From: Betaproteobacteria bacterium
Lineage (GTDB): Bacteria; Pseudomonadota; Gammaproteobacteria; Burkholderiales; SG8-39
NCBI GenBank assembly: GCA_029858545.1
Contig: JAOUFA010000046.1
Coordinates: 1 to 14,451, forward strand
DNA: 14,451 bases
Direction: 5' to 3'
A program made the position numbers and the translations under genes. How positions within the stretch are numbered: the stretch's first letter is position 1; each line of letters begins with the position of its first letter. The notes below the pieces were generated by a model. That model did not search any database and was not told the origin of the DNA. It saw only the letters and a program-made list of their open reading frames with translations. Below are positions 6,519-13,474 of this stretch, in pieces.

Positions 6519-7214
6519 ATGAAGCCCTGGGACAACATCATCAGCGAAGAGGAGCAGCGTGCCTACCGCGCGGCCGGATTCGGCAATCCCTCGGGCGTCG
6601 GCGCGCACCCGGCGCTGCTCGTCATCGATGTGCAGTACAGGACCGTGGGCACGACGCCCAAGTCGTTCTGGGAGTCGATCAAGGAATTTCCCACCTCTTG
6701 CGGAGAGGTCGGCTGGCGCGCGGTGCAGGCGATCGTGCCGTTGCTTGCCGAATTCAGGCGCCGCGGCTGGCCAGTGCTCTATCCGCACGTGGCACCGAAG
6801 AAATCCACCGACGGCGGGCGGCTGGCGGAGAAGATTCCGGCGATCATGAACATCGCCGAGAAGGGCTATGAATTCGTCGCCGAGGTGGCGCCGCGCGAGG
6901 GCGACGTGCTGTTACCGAAGAAGCACCCGAGCGCGTTCTTCGCAACGCCGCTGGTGAGCCACCTGATCGACCTGGGCGTGGATACGCTGGTAGTCACCGG
7001 CTGCACCACCAGCGGATGCGTACGCGGCAGCGTGGTCGATGCGTTTGCGTACAATTTTCATGTGCTCGTGCCCTCGGACTGCGTCTACGACCGCAGTGCC
7101 ACCTCGCACGCGGTAAATCTGTTCGACATGGCATCCAAGTACGCCGACGTCGCGACGGCGGCCGAGATCATGGAAAAATTGCGCGCCATCCCGGACCGGC
7201 CGCTCGCTGCCTGA
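6519..7214 (+). CDS. Isochorismatase-like Cys hydrolase, N-carbamoylsarcosine amidase/maleamate amidohydrolase type
   Basis: This 231-residue cytosolic hydrolase carries the complete catalytic triad: Asp37 (LLVIDVQ), Lys134 (KKHPSAF) and the nucleophile Cys167 in TGCTTSGCVRGS. The Lys-to-Cys spacing of 33 matches N-carbamoylsarcosine amidohydrolase. The segment from SDCVYDRSATSH to NLFDMASKYADV is also typical of that branch rather than of true isochorismatases. Members hydrolyse N-carbamoyl amino acids (to amine, CO2 and ammonia) or half-amides such as maleamate. The gene lies 11 bases after gntR with a CGGAG ribosome site ending five bases before its ATG. Pairing with a cyclic amidohydrolase under one operator suggests it acts on the ring-opened product. 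The sequence cannot separate ureide from half-amide substrates. Confidence 0.9.
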   Translation: MKPWDNIISEEEQRAYRAAGFGNPSGVGAHPALLVIDVQYRTVGTTPKSFWESIKEFPTSCGEVGWRAVQAIVPLLAEFRRRGWPVLYPHVAPKKSTDGGRLAEKIPAIMNIAEKGYEFVAEVAPREGDVLLPKKHPSAFFATPLVSHLIDLGVDTLVVTGCTTSGCVRGSVVDAFAYNFHVLVPSDCVYDRSATSHAVNLFDMASKYADVATAAEIMEKLRAIPDRPLAA

Positions 7215-7284
7215 TATGCTCGGGTCGTGATTGGGTCCGGGGCTGCGCGCCACCCCGTTTGTCGCGTTTCAACTCAACCGTACG

Positions 7285-7292
7285 TAAGGAGG
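7285..7292 (+). promoter_or_regulatory. Very strong Shine-Dalgarno of the binding-protein gene
   Basis: TAAGGAGG is a full anti-SD match, by far the strongest ribosome site in the plus-strand operon. It lies four bases before GTG 7297 and ten before an in-frame GTG at 7303, so either could be the start. It fits the high expression normally needed for a periplasmic binding protein relative to its permease. Confidence 0.75.
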
Positions 7293-7296
7293 AATC

Positions 7297-8454
7297 GTGA
7301 AAGTGAATCGCCGTGTAGTGTTGAAGGCGGCCGTTGCCGGCGCGCTAAGCGCCGGTCTGCCGCTGCGCCTGTGGGCCCAGAATCGCTCGAACCTGAAATT
7401 CGGGCTTGCCATGCCGCTGACGGGATCGCAATCGGCCTACGGCAAGGACCAGGTCACGGCAGCCCAGTGGGCGGTCGATGAAATCAACGCCAAGGGCGGC
7501 GTGCAGGGCCACAAGCTCGAGATGATCGTGCTCGATACCCAGGCCGACGCCCAGGTAGGCATCAGCACCGTGAACCGCCTGATCAGCGTGGAGAAAGTAC
7601 CGGTGTTCATCACCGCCTGGAGCGCGGTCGTGAAGGCGGTGGCGCCGATCGCCAACCGCGAGAAGGTACTCGAACTTTCGGTCGGCGCGAACTCGCCCGA
7701 GATCGCGTCCCTCGGAGATTACGTGTTCACCACCTTCCCGCTTGCCGACGTCGACGTCAACGCGGTGGCGCGCTACGCACACCAGTCGCTCGGCAAAAAG
7801 ACCGCCGCGGTGCTCTACATCAACAACGACACCGGCGTGGAAGCGGCGAAGGTCTACCGCGACGCCTTCGAGAGTGTCGGCGGCAAGGTGGTCGCCTACG
7901 AGGCCTACGATCCCAAGGCGACCGATTATTCGGGGATGCTGCTCAAGGTGCGTGCCGCCAATCCGGAGATGGTGCACATTCACGGATTGATCACCGATCT
8001 GCCGCAGGTGATCGCCCAGATGCGCCAGCTCGGTCTGCAGCAGCGCGTCTCGACCTATTCGGCCGGCTACAATCCGAACATCATCAAGCAGCTGGGACCC
8101 GCCGCCGAAGGCCTGATCGTGACCTCGCTCGCGCCGGGAGTAGGCGAACGGCCGCAGGTGAAGGAATACGTCGAGCGCTGGCAGAAGCAGGAGAACCGGG
8201 TGCCGAACGGCCTGCCGTACACGCAGTACCTGCACGATGCGCCGGTAATGGTGGCGCGGATGTACGAATGGGTACTGAAGAACAAGCTGCCGATCACCGG
8301 CGAGAATATGCGCAAGGCTCTGCTGGGGGTGCGGCGTTTCGACCTGCCGCTCACGGGCGTGGTCGAAGTCGATGCGACGCACCGGGTGAAGAAGCCGGTC
8401 AATCTGATGACCGTCGAAAAGGGCAAGTTCGTCCTGCTCGCCACGGTGAATTAA
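7297..8454 (+). CDS. livK: HAAT-family ABC transporter substrate-binding protein (LivK-like)
   Basis: This 385-residue type-I periplasmic binding protein starts at GTG. The N-terminus NRRVVLKAAVAGALSAG has twin arginines in a Tat-like context, with cleavage likely around residue 27 (LWA/Q). The mature part begins with the family signature LKFGLAMPLTGSQSAYGKD, followed by AVDEINAKGGVQGHKLEM and two alpha/beta lobes, ending in the usual hydrophobic strand (KFVLLATVN). HAAT proteins bind branched-chain amino acids, but also urea, short amides and aromatic acids, so livK here means family, not leucine specificity. It is the first gene of a complete K-H-M-G-F set and lies 82 bases after the CSHase-like gene; that gap shows only a weak 4-bp GGGG/CCCC stem. 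A strong hairpin follows its stop. Confidence 0.93.
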   Translation: MKVNRRVVLKAAVAGALSAGLPLRLWAQNRSNLKFGLAMPLTGSQSAYGKDQVTAAQWAVDEINAKGGVQGHKLEMIVLDTQADAQVGISTVNRLISVEKVPVFITAWSAVVKAVAPIANREKVLELSVGANSPEIASLGDYVFTTFPLADVDVNAVARYAHQSLGKKTAAVLYINNDTGVEAAKVYRDAFESVGGKVVAYEAYDPKATDYSGMLLKVRAANPEMVHIHGLITDLPQVIAQMRQLGLQQRVSTYSAGYNPNIIKQLGPAAEGLIVTSLAPGVGERPQVKEYVERWQKQENRVPNGLPYTQYLHDAPVMVARMYEWVLKNKLPITGENMRKALLGVRRFDLPLTGVVEVDATHRVKKPVNLMTVEKGKFVLLATVN

Positions 8455-8471
8455 CCGGTCGCAACGGCCAG

Positions 8472-8499
8472 GCGACGCGGGGCTCGCGCCTCGCGTCGC
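8472..8499 (+). terminator. Strong 12-bp stem-loop after the binding-protein gene (attenuator or mRNA 3'-end stabiliser)
   Basis: GCGACGCGGGGC (8472-8483) pairs with GCCTCGCGTCGC (8488-8499) over 12 positions with a single G-T wobble and a four-base loop. It is followed by only TTT, so termination is probably partial. Such hairpins between a binding-protein gene and its permease genes typically raise the binding protein level by protecting the upstream message. The stem ends nine bases before the permease start codon and covers the place where a ribosome site would lie. Confidence 0.7.
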
Positions 8500-8508
8500 T
8501 TTCCCATC

Positions 8509-9414
8509 ATGTTCGAACCCGCGGTACTCGCGCAGATCCTCTGGACCGGGCTCGCCACCTCGAGCCACATGGTCCTGTTCACGATCGCCTTCGCGCTCGT
8601 CCTGAAGGTGGTGAAGCTGTGGAACTTCGCGCAGGCCGGAATGATGGCGATTGCGTTCTACGCGATGTACGCGGGCGTCAACCAGTTCGGCTGGCCGACG
8701 CTGCCGTCCGTCGGCTTCGGGCTCGCGCTCACCCTTGCCGCGACGCTGGCACTCGAGCGTTTCGGCTTTCGCGTTCTGCGCGCACGGCGCTCATCGAGCC
8801 TGCTGTTCTTTATTTTCACACTGGTGTGTTCCGAGTTCGCCGCCTACGCCCTCACCCTGATCTTCGGCACCGAGCCGGCCCCGCTCTTCGAGCGGATTCT
8901 CTCGCCGGTGCGGATCGTCGCGGGCATCGCGGTGAGCGACTGGGATCTGCTCGCGCTGGGCGTGACGATCGGGCTGGCGACGGCGCTCGCGCTCTACCTG
9001 CGCTTTTCGTCCGACGGCCGTTGCCTTGTCGCGGTGTCCGACAACGCCGAGCTCGCCGAGCTCTACGGCATCAGTGCCAAGCGTGCCTACCTGATTGCGT
9101 TTGCCCTCGCATCGGTGTTGGTCTGCGCGGGCATGTACCTTTATGGCACGCGCACCGCGGTGATTCCCACCGCGCCGCTGCAGCTCATGATCTTTGCCGT
9201 CATCGCCACGCTGCTCGGCGGCATGGGTAGCGTACTCGGCGCGGCGATCGCGGCAGTGACGCTCTCGCTGCTGCAGAGCTACAGCATCCTGATCGTCCCT
9301 TCCAAGTGGCAGGGAATGATCCTGTATGTGTTCCTGTTCGTCACTATCCTGTTCTTCCCGAGCGGTGCGCATCCGATGCGCCTGCTCAGGCGGTTTGGCC
9401 TGCGGCGCGGCTGA
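8509..9414 (+). CDS. livH: HAAT-family ABC transporter permease (LivH-like)
   Basis: This 301-residue inner-membrane protein has about eight hydrophobic segments. Characteristic LivH features are the early segment KLWNFAQAGMMAIAFYAMYA, the cytoplasmic loop CLVAVSDNAELAELYGISAKRAY that docks the ATPase, and IATLLGGMGSVLGAAIAAV. It forms a heterodimeric channel with the next gene product. No Shine-Dalgarno is evident before ATG 8509; the upstream bases are taken up by the hairpin, so translation is probably weaker than that of the binding protein. Six bases separate its stop from the next start. Confidence 0.93.
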   Translation: MFEPAVLAQILWTGLATSSHMVLFTIAFALVLKVVKLWNFAQAGMMAIAFYAMYAGVNQFGWPTLPSVGFGLALTLAATLALERFGFRVLRARRSSSLLFFIFTLVCSEFAAYALTLIFGTEPAPLFERILSPVRIVAGIAVSDWDLLALGVTIGLATALALYLRFSSDGRCLVAVSDNAELAELYGISAKRAYLIAFALASVLVCAGMYLYGTRTAVIPTAPLQLMIFAVIATLLGGMGSVLGAAIAAVTLSLLQSYSILIVPSKWQGMILYVFLFVTILFFPSGAHPMRLLRRFGLRRG

Positions 9415-9420
9415 GGCGCG

Positions 9421-10308
9421 ATGGACTACGTCTTCTCCATTCTCATCCTGGTCGGCATCTACATCGTGCTGGCCGCGAGCTTCAACTTGATCATCGGCAG
9501 GGCAGGACTCGCGTCGATCGCGCATCCGATCTTCTTCGCCCTGGGCGCGTATACCGCGGCGCTGCTGGCGATTCACTTCGGCCTCAACCCGGTGCTCGCG
9601 ACACTCGCCGGTGCGGTGGTCGCGGCCGTGTTCTCGCTGATGATCTCGTTGCCGTCGCTGCGCATCTCGGGCGACTATCTGATGATCACCTCGATCGGCT
9701 TCCAGCTGGGCCTGCTCCAGGTGATCAAGAACATCGAGATCACCGGCAGCCAGGGCGGACTTTCCAACATCCCCACGCCGATCGCCGGCCCCGAGCGCGG
9801 CGCGGTGTTCTCGATCATCGCGCTGGCGGCCGCCGCGGGGACGGTGCTGCTGATCCGCTGGATCGTGCGCGGGCCCTACGGGCGCGCCATCAACGCGATG
9901 CGCGACGACGAACTGGCGTTCATCGCGCTCGGACGCGATGCGACGCGCATCAAGATCGCCATCTTCGCCGTCGGCTGCGGTCTGGCCGGGGTCGCGGGAG
10001 GCATCTACGCGTTCTATTTTCAGTACCTGACTCCCGAGCAGTACGAGATCCTTGCCTCGGGCACGATGCTGACGATGGTGGTGGTGGGCGGCATGGGCTC
10101 CACCTGGGGACCGGTGGTCGGCGCGTTGATGCTGGTCGCACTGCCGCAGGCAATCACCTTTCTGCAGCTGCCGCCGAGCTATATGGCACCGGTGCAGGGA
10201 ATGATCTTTACGCTGCTGGTGATTCTGTTCCTGTTTCTCAAGCCGCAGGGCCTGGTGTCTCCCGAGCCGCCTGCGCCGCTTGCGCACCGCCGGGCAGGGC
10301 GCGTATGA
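9421..10308 (+). CDS. livM: HAAT-family ABC transporter permease (LivM-like)
   Basis: This 295-residue inner-membrane permease opens with IYIVLAASFNLIIGRAGLASIAHPIFFALGAYTAA (quoted in part: YIVLAASFNLIIG, then HPIFFALGAYTAA), the LivM N-terminal signature. It continues with about eight membrane spans, a docking loop (YGRAINAMRDDELAFIALGRDATRIK), VVVGGMGSTWGPVVGA, and a terminal FLKPQGL motif usual for this family. A TGAGG ribosome site overlapping the upstream stop places its ATG at 9421. Its own stop overlaps the next ATG as ATGA, so translation of the ATPase is coupled. Confidence 0.93.
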   Translation: MDYVFSILILVGIYIVLAASFNLIIGRAGLASIAHPIFFALGAYTAALLAIHFGLNPVLATLAGAVVAAVFSLMISLPSLRISGDYLMITSIGFQLGLLQVIKNIEITGSQGGLSNIPTPIAGPERGAVFSIIALAAAAGTVLLIRWIVRGPYGRAINAMRDDELAFIALGRDATRIKIAIFAVGCGLAGVAGGIYAFYFQYLTPEQYEILASGTMLTMVVVGGMGSTWGPVVGALMLVALPQAITFLQLPPSYMAPVQGMIFTLLVILFLFLKPQGLVSPEPPAPLAHRRAGRV

Positions 10309-11060
10309 GCGTCCTCGAATTGCGGGGCGTCAGCAAGCGCTTCGGCGGAATCGTCGTTGCCGACGACATCATGCTGGATCTCCAGGCGGGCCAGATCCTC
10401 GGATTGATCGGGCCCAACGGCGCAGGCAAGACTTCGCTCTTCAACCTGATTTCGGGAATATTCCCGACCGACACGGGCGAGATCCTCGTGGCGGGTGTGC
10501 GTATCGGCGCGATGCGGGTGCACCAGCGCGCGCGCATGGGCATCGCGCGCACCTGGCAGAACATGCGGCTGTTTCAGACCATGACGGTGCTCGAAAACAT
10601 GGTGGTCGCGCCGCGCGACTACGCGGGTGAATCGCTGCTGCGTCTGTGCCTGCGGCCCGGCACGGTGCGACAGGCCGATGCCGAGGCCTGCGATCGGGCG
10701 CTGGGTATCCTCGAGCGAATGCAACTCGCGCATCTCGCGGATAGTTCGGTGACCGACCTTCCGTTCGGTCAGCAAAAGCTCGTCGGGCTGGCACGCGCGC
10801 TGATGAACGACGGTCCCTGCCTGCTGCTCGACGAGCCGATGGCCGGGGTCGAGGGGCAATCCTACGAGACGATGAGGGCCGTGGTGCGCGAGGAGGCGGC
10901 GCGGGGGCGCGCGGTGTGCGTGGTCGAGCACAACATCTCTTTCATCCGCGACCTGTGCACGAGCGCGGTATTCATGGCCAACGGGCGGATCCTCGAACGC
11001 GGCGGCATCGCCGACCTGCTCGCGAGCAAGACGCTCGCCGAACTGTATTTCGGAGCCTGA
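10305..11060 (+). CDS. livG: HAAT-family ABC transporter ATPase (LivG-like)
   Basis: This is a 251-residue ATPase with Walker A GPNGAGKT (36-43), the LivG-type signature LPFGQQK (152-158) in place of LSGGQ, Walker B LLLDEP (173-178) and the switch His209 (VEHN). The helical stretch TWQNMRLFQTMTVLENM (83-99) is typical of LivG. It pairs with the following LivF-like ATPase to power import. The start overlaps the permease stop by four bases. A longer frame open from 9306 is out-of-frame read-through of the two permease genes and is not the gene start. Confidence 0.93.
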   Translation: MSVLELRGVSKRFGGIVVADDIMLDLQAGQILGLIGPNGAGKTSLFNLISGIFPTDTGEILVAGVRIGAMRVHQRARMGIARTWQNMRLFQTMTVLENMVVAPRDYAGESLLRLCLRPGTVRQADAEACDRALGILERMQLAHLADSSVTDLPFGQQKLVGLARALMNDGPCLLLDEPMAGVEGQSYETMRAVVREEAARGRAVCVVEHNISFIRDLCTSAVFMANGRILERGGIADLLASKTLAELYFGA

Positions 11061-11061
11061 C

Positions 11062-11745
<684 letters not shown>

Positions 11746-11791
11746 CCGGCGCAGGAATTCTCGTGGCGGCGCATTGCGGGAGATCCGAAGT

Positions 11792-13150
11792 TTGAACTGG
11801 GACATGGAGCTTGACCTGCTCGCGGTCGGCGCGGGCGCCTGCGGCCTGGCCGCCGCGATTGCCGCGCACGACGAGGGCCTGCAGACCGCGGTGATTGAGA
11901 AATTCGAGCGTCCCGGCGGCAATACGGCGCTGTCGACCGGTTCGGTGCCGGGGGCGGGCACGCGCTTCCAGCGCGCGGCGGGCATCGCGGATTCGCCCGA
12001 GAAGATGCTTGCGGATTACCGCCGCACCGCCGGAGAGCACGACGTGCCCGAGGTGATGCAGCGCCTGATCGAGATCTCCGCCCCGCTGTGCGAGTGGCTC
12101 GTTGATCGGGTGCCATCGCGGCTGGACATCATCACCGATTACGCGCATGTCGGGCACTCGCTGCCGAGATTGCATGCGCCGGGATCGCGCCGCGGCAGCG
12201 ATCTGCTTGCCGATCTGCTCGGCGCGGCGCAAAGGCGCGGCATTCCCGTGGTGACCGGCAATCCGGTGAACGAACTGGTCGTCGATGCGCGCGGCGTACC
12301 GGCGGGCGTGGTGGCGGGCGGCGGCCGGGCGCGCGAGACGCGCCTGGGCGCGAAGAAGATCCTGCTTGCCTGCAACGGCTTTGCCGCGGCGCCGGATCTG
12401 GTGCGCGAGTACTGCCCCGAGATCGCGGGTGCGCAGTACTTTGGTGCGCGGGGTTCGACCGGCGAAGCGTTGCGCTGGGGGCGCGGATTGGGCGCCGCGC
12501 TGGCGAACATGGGCGCCTATCAGGGCTATGCCGCGGTGAGCACGCCGCACGGGCAGTTGCTTTCCTGGACCACCATCGAGAAGGGCGGCATCCTGGTCGA
12601 CGACAGCGGCACGCGTTTCGGCAACGAGGCGCGCGGTTACTCGGGTTTCGCGAAAGACGTGCTTTCCCGGGTGCAGCAGGGCGCGAAGGTGTATGCGGTA
12701 TTCGACGATCGCATCTGCCGCCACGCGCAGCGCGAGGAGGAATTCAAGGAACTGTTCGACTACGGCGGCATCAAGCCCCTTGCCGAGGGAAGCGTCTTCC
12801 AGCGCGCAATCGACGTCTACAACCTGGCCGCGCGCGGCGTTCGGCCCGACGCATTCGGCCGCGATGCGTCTGCAATGGCGCCGCTGGTGCCGCCGTACTG
12901 GATCGCGCAGGTGCTACCGGGACTGTTCCATACCCAGGGTGGACTGAAGACGGATCCCGACGCCCGCGTGCTCGCGATCGACGGCAGACCGATTCCGAAC
13001 CTGTACGCCGGCGGCGGCGCCGCCGCCGGCATCAGCGGACGAAGCGGCGCGCTGGGTTATCTCTCGGGCAACGGACTGCTCAGCGCGCTCGGGCTCGGCT
13101 GGCTGGCTGCCCGCGCCGCGGCGGATGAGATCAGGCGCGGCGCGTTCTGA
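11792..13150 (+). CDS. FAD-dependent oxidoreductase, fumarate reductase/ketosteroid dehydrogenase superfamily
   Basis: This flavoprotein has 452 residues from the TTG at 11792. That start gives the family-like opening NWDMELDLLAVGAGACG and has GGGAGA eight bases upstream; ATG 11804 is the alternative. There is no signal peptide or heme motif, so it is cytosolic. The dinucleotide-binding GAGACG (13-18) is followed by EKFERPGGNTALSTG (36-50), which contacts FAD. GTRFGNEARG (273-282), His380 in HTQGGLKTD, and the C-terminal FAD motif NLYAGGGAAAGISG match the superfamily that reduces or dehydrogenates carbon-carbon bonds. The fumarate-reductase NRxGGN arginine is absent: the aligned stretch reads GYLSGN (422-427). 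A C4-dicarboxylate substrate is therefore unlikely. As last gene of the operon it probably oxidises or reduces the imported compound or an intermediate. The direction of electron flow and the partner are unknown. Confidence 0.9.
   Translation: MNWDMELDLLAVGAGACGLAAAIAAHDEGLQTAVIEKFERPGGNTALSTGSVPGAGTRFQRAAGIADSPEKMLADYRRTAGEHDVPEVMQRLIEISAPLCEWLVDRVPSRLDIITDYAHVGHSLPRLHAPGSRRGSDLLADLLGAAQRRGIPVVTGNPVNELVVDARGVPAGVVAGGGRARETRLGAKKILLACNGFAAAPDLVREYCPEIAGAQYFGARGSTGEALRWGRGLGAALANMGAYQGYAAVSTPHGQLLSWTTIEKGGILVDDSGTRFGNEARGYSGFAKDVLSRVQQGAKVYAVFDDRICRHAQREEEFKELFDYGGIKPLAEGSVFQRAIDVYNLAARGVRPDAFGRDASAMAPLVPPYWIAQVLPGLFHTQGGLKTDPDARVLAIDGRPIPNLYAGGGAAAGISGRSGALGYLSGNGLLSALGLGWLAARAAADEIRRGAF
13007..13030. 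repeat. Perfect 24-bp GC palindrome inside the flavoprotein gene
   Basis: The 24 bases are identical to their reverse complement. They encode Ala-Gly-Gly-Gly-Ala-Ala-Ala-Gly of the conserved FAD-binding motif, using only GCC and GGC codons. Those codons are mutual reverse complements, so the symmetry follows from codon choice. It may still form a hairpin in mRNA, but no function is implied. Confidence 0.6.
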
Positions 13151-13174
13151 GCGCGACTGCGCCCGCGCGCGCCG

Positions 13175-13474
13175 TCACTTCAGCGAGAGAACATGCTCCG
13201 CCAGCGCTTTGAGCTCCTCATCCGAGACGCGAATTCGCGCGTGGTCCCCGGCCTTGCGGTACTCGGCGCTTAGCGCATCAACCGCCCGGGACTTGCCGCG
13301 ATACTTCGCGGCGATCTCCTTCAGCGAGATCGCGTCGCGGCTCGTGTCGAGCGCGTGGCACTTGCGGCAGCCTTTCTTCGCGATCAGTTCGGCGCCTTGC
13401 TGCTGCGCCTGCGCGGCGAACGCAAATGAGAACGCCACAGCGCAGGCAAGCGACCGACCGAAGGCCTTCTTCAT
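13175..13474 (-). CDS. Small periplasmic c-type cytochrome
   Basis: This 99-residue protein has a signal peptide (MKKAFGRSLACAVAFSFAFA, cut after AQA at about 23). The mature part of about 76 residues has one heme site, CRKCH (36-40), followed by helices and a C-terminal ELKALAEHVLSL helix typical of class I cytochromes c. The mature sequence contains no methionine, so the usual Met sixth ligand is missing; His78 (GDHARI) lies where it could serve instead. The start at 13474 overlaps by one base the stop of the upstream PLP-enzyme gene (TGATG), so translation is coupled. A longer open frame reaching 13795 is only a shadow within that gene. It probably shuttles electrons in the periplasm; the partner is unknown. 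It converges on the flavoprotein gene with 24 bases between stops. Confidence 0.9.
   Translation of the reverse strand: MKKAFGRSLACAVAFSFAFAAQAQQQGAELIAKKGCRKCHALDTSRDAISLKEIAAKYRGKSRAVDALSAEYRKAGDHARIRVSDEELKALAEHVLSLK

Noticed and set aside
7239..7256. GGGG/CCCC inverted repeat before the binding-protein gene as a terminator
   Set aside because: The stem is only four base pairs with a ten-base loop, too weak to support.
7345..8568. A 407-codon minus-strand frame opposite the binding-protein gene
   Set aside because: The plus strand encodes a clear HAAT binding protein with an ideal ribosome site; the antisense product is His/Arg-rich without motifs.
8791..10287. A 498-codon minus-strand frame across the permease genes
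   Set aside because: It is Arg/His/Gln-rich with no recognisable fold and lies opposite two clear permeases, so it is a GC-driven shadow.
9306..11060. Apparent 584-residue protein ending in the LivG-like ATPase
   Set aside because: The first part is out-of-frame reading of the two permease genes. The ATPase begins at the ATG overlapping the permease stop at 10305.
13007..13030. 24-bp perfect palindrome as a protein-binding site or terminator
   Set aside because: It arises from consecutive GCC and GGC codons in a conserved FAD motif, has no T-run and lies within the gene.
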